A DNA stretch of 64,000 nucleotides, from assembly GCF_009729545.1 (NCBI RefSeq), contig NZ_WFIY01000004.1, positions 408,001-472,000 on the forward strand, in the 5' to 3' direction. The DNA is from Acidianus infernus (lineage in GTDB: Archaea; Thermoproteota; Thermoprotei_A; Sulfolobales; Sulfolobaceae). The translations under genes and the position numbers were made by a program. The notes beneath the pieces are model-generated. The model saw only the letters and a list, made by a program, of their open reading frames with translations. It was not told where the DNA came from and made no database searches. Positions within the stretch are counted from its first letter, which is position 1, and each line of letters starts with the position of its first letter. This document shows positions 43,948-52,385 of the stretch, piece after piece.

Positions 43948-45006
43948 ATGAGTAAAGAAGCAGTACTATATAGAAAGGAAGGCAATAGAGTAAGATGTCT
44001 AGCTTGTGCTAGGAGATGTCTAATAGGAGAAGGGCAAATAGGCTTCTGTGGAGTTAGATCCGTAAGAAATGGAAAGCTGTACTTAGATGTATACGGTAAG
44101 GTTGCTGCGGCCCACGTAGATCCTATAGAGAAGAAACCTTTAGTCCACTTTTATCCCGGGTCAAAAGTTTTCTCATTCTCTACATATGGTTGTAATTGGA
44201 TGTGCATGTATTGTCAGAATTATGATCTAAGTCAAAGAAGAAGACCAGAAGGATATGAAGTATCTCCAGAGGAATTAGTAGATATGGCAATTGCGTATGA
44301 GGCAGAGGGAATTACATATACTTATAATGAACCAGCAATATTTGCAGAATTTGCACATGATACTGGAGTAATAGCTAGAAAAAGAGGATTATTTAATACA
44401 ATGGTTAGTAACGGATACTGGACTGAGGAACTAGTAGACTACGTGAAAGATTTTCTTGATGCGGTAACAATAGACTTTAAGGGAAACGGCGAGGAAAAAT
44501 TCATGAAGAGATATACTGGAGCTTCTGGTCCAGAGCCAATATTGGAAACTATTAGAGAACTTAATAAGAATGGTATCCATGTTGAAATTACGGATTTAGT
44601 TATTCCTCAGATAGGAGATGATTTGAAGGCTGCAGAAAATTTACTTAAGAAAATAATGGATATTCTAGGCCCTGACGTTCCTATTCACTTCCTGAGGTTT
44701 CATCCAGATTATAAGCTTGATTACCTTCCTTGGACTCCAGTAGAAACCTTAGAAAAACACTACAATCTAGCAAAGTCGTTAGGATTTAATTATGTTTACA
44801 TAGGAAATGTTCCAGGTCACCCATATGAAAGTACCTATTGTCCAAAATGTCATAATTTAGTAATAGGTAGAGACGGCTTTAGAATTACAGAGTGGCATCT
44901 AACTGAAGATATGAGATGTCAATATTGTGGATATAAATTGCCAATAGTAGGTAAACTGTCTAAACACGCGTTTGAAGAAGATAGATTTGAGCCAGTTTTT
45001 ATATAA
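43948..45006 (+). CDS. amrS: AmmeMemoRadiSam-system radical SAM enzyme
   Basis: 352 residues from ATG 43948 (GTG 43945 is adjacent). TATA-like TTATTTTATAAAAA at 43921-43934 supports a leaderless start. The radical SAM motif is C-x3-C-x2-C in YGCNWMCMYCQNYDLSQ (about 88-104), with GITYTYNEPAIF and NTMVSNGYW as barrel strands. Extra cysteines at the start (CLACARRC) and at the end (CPKCHN, CQYCGY) form a zinc-type domain. This family usually accompanies AMMECR1 and Memo proteins, neither of which is adjacent here. Modification target is unknown. Confidence 0.88.
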   Translation: MSKEAVLYRKEGNRVRCLACARRCLIGEGQIGFCGVRSVRNGKLYLDVYGKVAAAHVDPIEKKPLVHFYPGSKVFSFSTYGCNWMCMYCQNYDLSQRRRPEGYEVSPEELVDMAIAYEAEGITYTYNEPAIFAEFAHDTGVIARKRGLFNTMVSNGYWTEELVDYVKDFLDAVTIDFKGNGEEKFMKRYTGASGPEPILETIRELNKNGIHVEITDLVIPQIGDDLKAAENLLKKIMDILGPDVPIHFLRFHPDYKLDYLPWTPVETLEKHYNLAKSLGFNYVYIGNVPGHPYESTYCPKCHNLVIGRDGFRITEWHLTEDMRCQYCGYKLPIVGKLSKHAFEEDRFEPVFI

Positions 45007-45012
45007 AAACAA

Positions 45013-45786
45013 TTATTTTCCTTTAAAAACAGCTTTCCTTTTTTCAAGGAAAGCGTTAACTCCTTCTTTTTCATCTTCTGTAGAGAACACTACTCCCCAA
45101 CCTAAGCTTTCCATATTTAATCCATCTAACAATGGTGAGTCATTACCGTAGAGAATTACACTTTTTAATATTGCTAAAGCTATGGGAGATTTCTCCATAA
45201 GCTTTCCAGCAAATTTAATAGTTTCTTCTTTTAGAGAAGATAATGGAGTTACTTTATTAACTAATCCAATTCTTTCTGCCTCTTTAGCAGAAATTCTATC
45301 TCCAGTCATCATGAGCTCCATAGCTTTTGCTTTACCTATAGCTCTTACTAATCTTTGAGTACCTCCGAATCCAGGGTAAATACCTAAATTAATTTCTGGC
45401 AAACCAAGAGATGCTTCTTCGGCGGCAATCCTAAAGTCGCAAGCCAGAGCTAATTCTAGGCCTCCACCTAATGCATAACCATTAATCATTGCTATAGTAG
45501 GCTTACTAATACTTTCTATGTAATCCATAACTTTTCTCCCCTTTTTAGCAAAATTCCAAGCAGAGATTGAATTTAACTCTTTAAATTGTGATATATCTGC
45601 TCCAGCAGAAAATGCCTTTCCATTACCTGTAAAAATTATTACTTTAACATCGTTATTTTCTTCAAAATTTTTTGTTACTTCTTCCAATTCTTCTAACATT
45701 TTTAAATTTATAGCGTTTAATTTATCAGGTCTATTTAATATAATCCATCCTATTCCATTTTCAATTTTGGTTTCGATAGTTTCCAT
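45013..45786 (-). CDS. Enoyl-CoA hydratase/crotonase family protein
   Basis: 257 residues. Crotonase landmarks: IILNRPDKLNAIN (about 15-27), FSAGADISQF (about 59-68; oxyanion hole), MINGYALGGGLELALACDFRIA (about 99-120) and EINLGIYPGFGGTQRL (about 130-145), keeping both hydratase glutamates (GLPEINLG region and the earlier GGGLELA region). Likely acts in fatty-acid degradation or the 4-hydroxybutyrate part of Sulfolobales carbon metabolism; the sequence does not fix which. Confidence 0.88.
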   Translation of the reverse strand: METIETKIENGIGWIILNRPDKLNAINLKMLEELEEVTKNFEENNDVKVIIFTGNGKAFSAGADISQFKELNSISAWNFAKKGRKVMDYIESISKPTIAMINGYALGGGLELALACDFRIAAEEASLGLPEINLGIYPGFGGTQRLVRAIGKAKAMELMMTGDRISAKEAERIGLVNKVTPLSSLKEETIKFAGKLMEKSPIALAILKSVILYGNDSPLLDGLNMESLGWGVVFSTEDEKEGVNAFLEKRKAVFKGK

Positions 45787-45847
45787 AGTTATCTCTATGA
45801 AAAGATATTAATAAATGCTTTAATTTGGGTTATACGGATATAGAATT

Positions 45848-46411
45848 ATGAACAGATTAGATAAGAATCTACTTATCTATTTGCCAACGTCAGTAATACC
45901 CATAGCAGGAAGTACTATTTATAGTGTTATAACCATTAATAAAATTAGAGATTTCGTGGAAGCGTTACCTTATATCTTTCTAGGACTTCCAGCAAGTTTG
46001 CTAACATCTGCTGTGCTAACTTTTGAATATTTTAAACAGTTTCTCTACGTTGTTCTGCTAATAGTATTATTAGCTCCTTTTATCTCATCCTTTACTATCT
46101 CCAGGACTTATGAGAATGTTGAAGTTGTTCCTAATGAATATTATATTGAAATAACACTAAAAGTTCCGATTTCTTATTCACAATTTTCTGATCCAAATGC
46201 ACTTTTTGAGAAAATCTTCAATAAAGCTCTAAAGAAAATGAAAAATCCATACTATTATTATAAATTAAGATCTCTAGGAAATTGTTCCAATCTTAAAGTA
46301 GAAGTTCATGAGGATAAAATAGTATTAAGAAAAAGATGCGGAGATACAATAGTTGAGATTAATTTATCAAATAAAGACGAAGCTTATATGAAGGTATCTA
46401 TTTCTTACTAA
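45848..46411 (+). CDS. Two-helix membrane protein of unknown function
   Basis: 187 residues, not recognised. Two to three hydrophobic segments lie in the first 80 residues (IYLPTSVIPIAGSTIYSVIT, LPYIFLGLPASLLTSAVL, FLYVVLLIVLLAPFISSF); the remaining 105 form a soluble alpha-beta domain probably outside the membrane, with two cysteines (GNCSN, KRCGD) that could pair. Orientation unknown. Convergent with ctaB, 2 bp apart. Confidence 0.62.
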   Translation: MNRLDKNLLIYLPTSVIPIAGSTIYSVITINKIRDFVEALPYIFLGLPASLLTSAVLTFEYFKQFLYVVLLIVLLAPFISSFTISRTYENVEVVPNEYYIEITLKVPISYSQFSDPNALFEKIFNKALKKMKNPYYYYKLRSLGNCSNLKVEVHEDKIVLRKRCGDTIVEINLSNKDEAYMKVSISY

Positions 46412-46413
46412 AT

Positions 46414-47271
46414 TCAAATTATTTTTAAGATTATAATAGTTAACAATATAATTGCAAGATATGGAGCGGATATTTTGAATGACTTCCAGGCTTCTTCTGC
46501 TGTGGGATTCCTAAAAAGTACTATGGAATTATAAAGTAATAATGCAGTCATTATTGAAGTTATTATCAAATAAGGTAGACCTACGTAGAGATATAATATC
46601 AACGCAAATGGAGCCATTAAAGCATTGGAAATTGCAATATACTTTGCGGAATCCTTTTCTGGTAGAAGTACTGGTAACATAGGAATTCCGGCTTTACTAT
46701 AGTCTTCCTTATATTTTAAGGCTAAAGACCAGAAGTGACCAGGGGTCCACATGAATATTAACAACCCCAATAATAAGGAAGGAATTGTAAAAGAATTTGT
46801 CATCGCTGCATACCCTGCCCAAGCTGCAGCACTTCCTGCAAATCCTCCAATAACAATATTTAATGGCGTTCTGGGCTTTAACCAAATAGTATACACCAAG
46901 ATATAAATTAGTCCTCCTAACAGTATAAAGAAGGAAGTTAACGGATTTGCTATTAATCCTATAACTGTTCCTAAAACGAGCATTATTGAACCAACAATTA
47001 TTGCTTCTTTCTTGCTCACATAACCCATTACTGTAGGCCTTTTAGAAGTTCTTTTCATTACTTTATCCTTATCAATCTCAATTCCTTCATTAATTATCAT
47101 TGCGCCGCCAGATGCTAAGGTTCCGCCAACGATTACAGAAATTAATGGAATTAAAATAAACCTAGAGGATAAAGCTGCACCAGCTAATGCTGCAAGATCT
47201 AATAACCAAATAATTCTGGGTTTGCTAAGTTTTGCATAATAAATTAATTTTACAGTTGGTGAAGTTGCCAT
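46414..47271 (-). CDS. ctaB: Protoheme IX farnesyltransferase (heme O synthase) CtaB
   Basis: Membrane UbiA-family prenyltransferase that adds the isoprenoid tail to heme for terminal oxidases. 285 residues from Met 47271; a Met two codons upstream is possible. The prenyl-diphosphate motif appears as INEGIEIDKDKVMKRTSKRP (about 62-81, the N-x3-D-x2-D-like region) and the family motif MWTPGHFWSLALKYKEDY (about 175-192). About eight membrane helices. With the CtaA-like gene at 54 kb it completes heme A-type synthesis. Confidence 0.93.
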   Translation of the reverse strand: MATSPTVKLIYYAKLSKPRIIWLLDLAALAGAALSSRFILIPLISVIVGGTLASGGAMIINEGIEIDKDKVMKRTSKRPTVMGYVSKKEAIIVGSIMLVLGTVIGLIANPLTSFFILLGGLIYILVYTIWLKPRTPLNIVIGGFAGSAAAWAGYAAMTNSFTIPSLLLGLLIFMWTPGHFWSLALKYKEDYSKAGIPMLPVLLPEKDSAKYIAISNALMAPFALILYLYVGLPYLIITSIMTALLLYNSIVLFRNPTAEEAWKSFKISAPYLAIILLTIIILKII

Positions 47272-47332
47272 GATCATCTAAGCTATTTTGGTTTTTAAGT
47301 TTAAAAATTTGGTTTATAACAATTCTAATATT

Positions 47333-48274
47333 TTACAATCCTGGTAAATTCTCTCCTCTCAATAATAAAATCAAGTCTGAAAATGCTCCATAAGCTGCAT
47401 TTAGAGGTCCTGCTCCTGGACCCACAATTGTTATTTTTTGAATGTCACTTTCTATCTCTAGAGCATTATTAACCCCATCTACATTATAAAGAAAATCCTC
47501 TTTTGTAATCTCCATTGGTTTTACATAAGTTTCATTTTCATCAGCGTATGCTATGAGTTTTATTTTATTACCTCTTTTCAGAGCGTCCCCAATTTCTATA
47601 TTACCTATTCCCTCAAACTTTACCTCATTAATTGAGATGCCTCTAGAGAAATACACGTTAGATAGGATTGTTATTTTCCCTGCAGCGTCAAAACCATTTA
47701 TATCAAGTGTGGGATCTCTTTCCGCATAACCTAATTCTTGAGCTTCCTTTAATGCTTCATTAAAAGATAACCCTTGACTCATCCTAGTTAAAATATAGTT
47801 AGTCGTACCGTTTAGAATGCCCCTTATTTTCCTAACTTTCATGGCCGGCAAAATTCTGTAAAGATTTATTGAAGGAGTACCGCTCATTACAGTAGCTTGA
47901 AAGAATATCTTAGAACCGTGCGATATTGCAGTATTTATTATTTCCTTATATTTTAACGCTAATGGAGCCTTATTTGTAGTAATAACGTGAATTCCCCTCT
48001 TTAATGCGGTCAAGTATAAGGAAAGCGATGGTTCCCCGGTCTTGTAGTTTGCAGAAGCCATATCTACAACTACATCAGGCTGAACTTCATCTAACGCTTC
48101 CAAAGCGTTAATCTTCTTGTCTGGAACAAACGCTTCTTGATCTTTTAACATTAATCCTCTAGTTGTTACAATTCCGGCAATTTTTACATTTTCTAGCTCT
48201 TTCACTTTCTTTTCGTGAAGTAATTTTCTAAATGCTTTTCCTACATTTCCATATCCTACGAGCATTAACTTCAA
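47333..48274 (-). CDS. hom: Homoserine dehydrogenase Hom
   Basis: Reduces aspartate semialdehyde to homoserine for threonine and methionine. 313 residues: Rossmann GYGNVGKAF (about 7-15), TTNKAPLAL (about 98-106; catalytic Lys), GILNGTTNYILTRM (about 153-166) and GYAERDPTLDINGFDAAGKITIL (about 186-208). There is no aspartokinase or ACT domain. It overlaps the B3/4 gene by 4 bp and belongs to a three-gene unit headed by a NikR-like regulator. Confidence 0.95.
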   Translation of the reverse strand: MKLMLVGYGNVGKAFRKLLHEKKVKELENVKIAGIVTTRGLMLKDQEAFVPDKKINALEALDEVQPDVVVDMASANYKTGEPSLSLYLTALKRGIHVITTNKAPLALKYKEIINTAISHGSKIFFQATVMSGTPSINLYRILPAMKVRKIRGILNGTTNYILTRMSQGLSFNEALKEAQELGYAERDPTLDINGFDAAGKITILSNVYFSRGISINEVKFEGIGNIEIGDALKRGNKIKLIAYADENETYVKPMEITKEDFLYNVDGVNNALEIESDIQKITIVGPGAGPLNAAYGAFSDLILLLRGENLPGL

Positions 48275-48933
48275 CTGAAAACCACCTGGTGTGTTTGTTT
48301 CCCTCCCAAATACTTAAGCACTAATTCAACTACAATATTTACAGCATTGCCTACTAATTCCTGTGGGACTCCAGGAACGCCTGCACCAACTATTAATATA
48401 TCCTTTGTAGTGTCTGTTACGCTAGTTATCTTTGAATCTCTATGAGGATAAATATGCATTACTTTTTCCTTATCTACCATTATAGGTATTCCTTTTTGAA
48501 GAATTTCGGGCTTATCTTTTCCTATCGCGTAAAATTCTTCTCCGCCTTTACTCAGTATTATTGAAGGCTCGCCAATAATTTTAGAAATATCGTATATTCC
48601 TATTGGAACTAAAGTTGAGGAACTAGCTATATTGCCTGCATCTACAATATCATTTATCCTCGGAAGCTTACCGCTTCTGTTAATTCTTCTTCTTAATGCT
48701 TCCCCTGCTGGCCTAACTTTAGTAGGATCTATGCCTATTTTCCAATAAAAATCTCTGTAAGCTCTGACAATGGGATTAAGCTTTAGTTTTTCTGGATCTT
48801 CTTGAGAATACATTTCTTCAACTTTTCTCATTTCTTCCTCTAATTTTCCTTTACTATTTGTAACACCTAGGATTTCAGTATGAGCAACAAATATTCCAAG
48901 GTTTTTACAGTCTTCGCTCACTACTATATTCAT
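48271..48933 (-). CDS. B3/B4 tRNA-binding-domain protein
   Basis: 220 residues forming the B3/4 domain of phenylalanyl-tRNA synthetase beta chain as a free protein: LNPIVRAYRDFYWKIGIDPTKVRPAGEALRRR (about 57-88) and VPIGIYDISKIIG (about 110-122). Stand-alone B3/4 proteins may be trans-editing or amino-acid-binding proteins; biochemical role here is not established. Both ends overlap neighbours by 4 bp, so it is translated with nikR and hom. Confidence 0.85.
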   Translation of the reverse strand: MNIVVSEDCKNLGIFVAHTEILGVTNSKGKLEEEMRKVEEMYSQEDPEKLKLNPIVRAYRDFYWKIGIDPTKVRPAGEALRRRINRSGKLPRINDIVDAGNIASSSTLVPIGIYDISKIIGEPSIILSKGGEEFYAIGKDKPEILQKGIPIMVDKEKVMHIYPHRDSKITSVTDTTKDILIVGAGVPGVPQELVGNAVNIVVELVLKYLGGKQTHQVVFS

Positions 48934-49325
48934 TTTTCCTTCACTTCATATGTTAATAATTTAGCCTTTTTAACTCCTTTAATTTGAGATAAAGAAGAAG
49001 TTAACTTTACTAGATCAGATTTTTTTCCTTTCACGGCTATTGCTTCCATGCATTCCCTCTCGTTCAGATGAATATGGAGAGTAGAAATTATTGAAGAAAG
49101 TTTCTCGTGTTGCAATTTAGTAATTTCATCAGTAACTTCATCATCATAAACTATATTTATTATCCCAACTACGTCCACGTCTTCCAGAGAATTTTCATCT
49201 AAGAAATTCTTAATTGCTATTTGAAAAATCTTAGATCTATCAAGAGAAGATGAAGTTTTCATGAACTTATCGAGTTGTTCCATTATGTCTTTAGGGATCG
49301 AAACACTAATCTTTTCTACATTCAT
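48930..49325 (-). CDS. nikR: NikR-like nickel-responsive regulator
   Basis: 131 residues. N-terminal ribbon-helix-helix (EKISVSIPKDIMEQLDKFM, SLDRSKIFQIAIKNFL), C-terminal ACT-like domain. The four high-affinity nickel ligands of E. coli NikR (H76, H87, H89, C95) have exact counterparts with a constant offset of three: H73, H84, H86 and C92. No nickel transporter is near, and the gene heads an operon with hom. A TTAATAAAAACC stretch on the minus strand (about 49344-49355) can serve as its TATA box. Confidence 0.87.
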   Translation of the reverse strand: MNVEKISVSIPKDIMEQLDKFMKTSSSLDRSKIFQIAIKNFLDENSLEDVDVVGIINIVYDDEVTDEITKLQHEKLSSIISTLHIHLNERECMEAIAVKGKKSDLVKLTSSLSQIKGVKKAKLLTYEVKEK

Positions 49326-49355
49326 ACTTAAAACTAAGGAGGAGGTTTTTATTAA
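49326..49355. promoter_or_regulatory. 30-bp face-to-face promoter between nikR and tldD
   Basis: Only 30 bp separate the two starts. On the plus strand TACTTAAAAC (49325-49334) lies about 26 bp before the tldD ATG; on the minus strand the TTTTTATT run (49346-49353) is about 25 bp before the nikR ATG. Each TATA box therefore covers the other gene's start, so the two promoters should compete, and NikR bound here could control both. Confidence 0.5.
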
Positions 49356-50693
49356 ATGATTGAAGTTTTAAAAAAGGCTGAAAATTTAGGTGCAATCTTT
49401 GCCGATGTAAGGCATTATAGGTATGACGAGTTGTCGTTAGTTGTAACGGAGAATAGAAAATATGTAACAACTAATGGTGTGGATGACGGTTATTCGTTAA
49501 GAGTATTATATAATGGAAATTGGGGCTATTCGAATTCAACAAAACTTGACGATGAAGAAGTAAGAAATGCAATAAACTCTGCTTATGGTGATGAAAAGGT
49601 TAATATAACTTTCTTACCGCCAAAAAAGGATAAAATTGTGATAAAACAGGAAAAACCATTGTCAAAAAGTTTAGAAGAAATAATGTCCGATCTAGATAAG
49701 ATTAAGGAAGAATTACTCAAGGACGAAAGAGTAAAGTCGGTTAACGTTAGATATTTTCATGAAGGAGTAAAGAAAGACTATGCAAGTACAGAAGGAAGAG
49801 AAATTCACCAAGAGTACGTATTGAGCGGAATTTCAATTTCAGCAGTTGCCAGAGAAGGTGACATTGTTGCGTCTTCTTTCTATTCTGCATACACTTACAA
49901 AGGATATCCATTAGAAGTATTCGACATAAACCAAATGATAGAAACGTTAAGAAAGAGATTAAATAATCAACTTAAAGGCAAAACTCCCAAGGCTGGAGAA
50001 TTTGATGTAGTACTTGGACCTGACGTTGTAGGAGTTTTTTCACACGAAGCTTTAGGTCACTTGGCTGAGGCGGATTTAGCAGTTAACGGAATACTTAGTC
50101 AACTAAGAGGAAAGAAAATTGCCCCAGATTACGTATCAGTACACGACTCACCTAAGATGGATTATAACATGGCTATAGGTATCACTCCTTATGATGATGA
50201 AGGAGTTGAAGGTAGAGAAGTAAAGATAGTAGAAAAGGGGGTTGTTTCAGAATTCCTAGTAGATAGATATTATTCAACGTTCCTAGGAGAAAGGCCTACT
50301 GGTAATGCAAGGGCTGAAGATTTTAGAAGTCCTATACTAATTAGGATGAGAAATACATTCATGCTTCCAGGAGATAGGAAAGTTGACGAATTAATTAGTG
50401 AAATAAAAGAAGGATATTACATAGTTTCTCCCCTTGGAGGCCAAACTAGTCCAGACGGAACTTTCCAATTTGGAATACAAGAGGGATATTATATTCATAA
50501 CGGTGAAATAGGAGAACCTATTAGGAACATGGGAATTTCAGGTTATACTATAGAGACTCTAGGTAGAATAAAAGGAGTTTCAAAGGAGTTTGATGTGTGG
50601 CCCGGCTTTTGCGGTAAAGGTGGGCAAAGCGTTCCAGTAGGGACAGGTGGACCTTATATAAGTGTTAAGGTTAAGGTGGGAGGATATGTTTGA
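49356..50693 (+). CDS. tldD: TldD family metallopeptidase
   Basis: 445 residues. The zinc signature HEALGHLAEAD (about residues 230-240; H-E-x3-H) marks the catalytic subunit of the TldD/TldE heterodimer, which degrades unfolded peptides and matures some RiPP precursors in bacteria. The C-terminal GQTSPDGTFQFGIQEGYYI block is also family-typical. It overlaps pmbA by 8 bp. Confidence 0.93.
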   Translation: MIEVLKKAENLGAIFADVRHYRYDELSLVVTENRKYVTTNGVDDGYSLRVLYNGNWGYSNSTKLDDEEVRNAINSAYGDEKVNITFLPPKKDKIVIKQEKPLSKSLEEIMSDLDKIKEELLKDERVKSVNVRYFHEGVKKDYASTEGREIHQEYVLSGISISAVAREGDIVASSFYSAYTYKGYPLEVFDINQMIETLRKRLNNQLKGKTPKAGEFDVVLGPDVVGVFSHEALGHLAEADLAVNGILSQLRGKKIAPDYVSVHDSPKMDYNMAIGITPYDDEGVEGREVKIVEKGVVSEFLVDRYYSTFLGERPTGNARAEDFRSPILIRMRNTFMLPGDRKVDELISEIKEGYYIVSPLGGQTSPDGTFQFGIQEGYYIHNGEIGEPIRNMGISGYTIETLGRIKGVSKEFDVWPGFCGKGGQSVPVGTGGPYISVKVKVGGYV

Positions 50694-51933
50694 GATACTA
50701 GATAAGGCAAAAAATCAAGGATATTCTGCAGAAATTTTTTACGTAAAAAGGACAGAGTTCTCAATAAACGAGGAAAAACAAATATATTCTAGGTTCCTAA
50801 AAGAAGAAGGTTACGGTCTCAGAGTGTTTAAAGATGGAAAAGTTGGTTTCGCTTATTCTACTAGACTTGACGAGAATCTATTGGATAATGCAATAAAATC
50901 TTGGAAAGCATCAGAAAAAGATGAGGCAAATCAAATACCTGAGCCTAATAAGGTAAATTATTTGAATCTTTATAAGAAATTTGACTTAAGTGAAGTAGTA
51001 AAGGAAAAAATCAGAGAACTAGAGGAGTTAAAGGAAAAGAAAATTAACATAGTAACCTTGAACTCTACAGCATGGGTTAGTGAAGTAGGAATTGTTAGCA
51101 CCGAAGGAATGAATTTAAGCGAAAAAAGAAGCGGAATATCAGTGAGCGTTAGCGCAAATTATAAGGATTCAACATATGTAGGCCCAGAGATCTATGAGAC
51201 GAGGTCATTTAGGGATCCTTCAACTAGTATTGATGAAATGAAAGACTCAATATTAGAGAAAGTTCAGATCACGTCCGAGAGAACTACTCTAGATTTTAAA
51301 CCTAAGTCCGTAATCTTAACGCCTAAAGCAGTTTACTATTTAGTATTTCCCTTGTTGAGTCACGCCATATCACTGGAGAATTACTATAGGCATAGAAGCC
51401 CTCTAAAAGAAGGAGAACTAATTAATGAGGAATTGAGGATCATAGATAATCCGCTAATTGAGAACAGTGTCTATAGTAGATCTTTTGACGGTGAGGGTCA
51501 ACAATCACTAAATAATGAGATAATAAATGCCAGTGTAAAGAAATTCCTTAGTAACTACTATTGGTCTATTAAGGCTAAAAGAGAGAATACTGCTTCAGCC
51601 TCAAGAGGGTATTCTTCAATGCCTTATATTTATCCAAGTAATTTAGAATTTTACGTAAGAGATGAGGAAGATAACTTATCTGAAGAAGGCAAAGTTTACG
51701 TAGACGAAATTCAAGGAGTTCATACGAGTAATTTTGATACAGGGGAATTTAGTGTAGTTGGTTCTGTATCTTGGATAATTAAAGATGGTAAAAAGATTTC
51801 ATTGAAAGAGATAGTAATTACGTCAAATCTAAAGGATTTACTTAAAGGAATTCAGAGAACCTCTAAAAAGAGATTAATGATAGGCAATGTTAGTACTGGA
51901 GAACTAGAAATTCAAGGCTTGAGTGTTGTCTAA
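50686..51933 (+). CDS. pmbA: TldE/PmbA family protein
   Basis: 415 residues from ATG 50686, which overlaps the tldD end; an in-frame upstream reading from 50662 is less likely. Homologous to TldD but with no H-E-x3-H metal motif, as expected for the partner subunit. Signatures include GYGLRVFKDGKVGFAYSTRLDE (about 37-58) and the C-terminal QGVHTSNFDTGEFSVVGSVSWIIKDGK. Followed by a TTTTTT run at 51937-51942 that may terminate the unit. Confidence 0.9.
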   Translation: MFEILDKAKNQGYSAEIFYVKRTEFSINEEKQIYSRFLKEEGYGLRVFKDGKVGFAYSTRLDENLLDNAIKSWKASEKDEANQIPEPNKVNYLNLYKKFDLSEVVKEKIRELEELKEKKINIVTLNSTAWVSEVGIVSTEGMNLSEKRSGISVSVSANYKDSTYVGPEIYETRSFRDPSTSIDEMKDSILEKVQITSERTTLDFKPKSVILTPKAVYYLVFPLLSHAISLENYYRHRSPLKEGELINEELRIIDNPLIENSVYSRSFDGEGQQSLNNEIINASVKKFLSNYYWSIKAKRENTASASRGYSSMPYIYPSNLEFYVRDEEDNLSEEGKVYVDEIQGVHTSNFDTGEFSVVGSVSWIIKDGKKISLKEIVITSNLKDLLKGIQRTSKKRLMIGNVSTGELEIQGLSVV

Positions 51934-51936
51934 AAA

Positions 51937-51942
51937 TTTTTT
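51937..51942 (+). terminator. Possible T-run terminator after pmbA
   Basis: TTTTTT four bases after the pmbA stop and before the separately promoted uspA gene. Confidence 0.3.
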
Positions 51943-51992
51943 AATTAAAACGTAAGAAAGACTTATTATTATATTATTCTTTTAAATTTCTT

Positions 51993-52385
51993 ATGAAAGT
52001 AGTTTTAGCTTATGATGGATCAGATTATTCAAAGAAGGCTGTATTTTTTGCTTTAAGATTTCTTAAGAAGGAAGACGAAATACACATAGTTACTGTAGTA
52101 AAAGAAGCTCCAAAAAGCCCAGAACAAGTTATAATAGATTCTGAGGAGAAAGCAAAAAGGTCAATAGACGAGATAAAAAGTGAGTTAGAAGGTTATAATG
52201 TTAAGGAGAAAATACTCGAGAGTAATGATGTTGCAGATAGCTTGATAGATTATTGTAAGGAAATTGGGTGTGACTTAATAGTTACTGGTAGTAGAGGTTT
52301 AACTGGTTTAAAAAAGGTGATTCTAGGTAGCGTATCTTCAGCGTTAGTTAGTAAATCTCCATATCCAGTTTTAGTTGTCAAGTAG
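51993..52385 (+). CDS. Universal stress protein UspA family
   Basis: 130 residues, one Usp domain: VVLAYDGSDYSKKAVFFALRF (about 3-23) and the ATP-binding loop IVTGSRGLTGLKKVILGSVSSALVSKSPYPVLVV (about 95-128; G-x2-G-x9-G-S type), so it is probably an ATP-binding member. Its stop overlaps the end of the convergent transporter gene by 8 bp. Substrate or client unknown. Confidence 0.88.
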   Translation: MKVVLAYDGSDYSKKAVFFALRFLKKEDEIHIVTVVKEAPKSPEQVIIDSEEKAKRSIDEIKSELEGYNVKEKILESNDVADSLIDYCKEIGCDLIVTGSRGLTGLKKVILGSVSSALVSKSPYPVLVVK

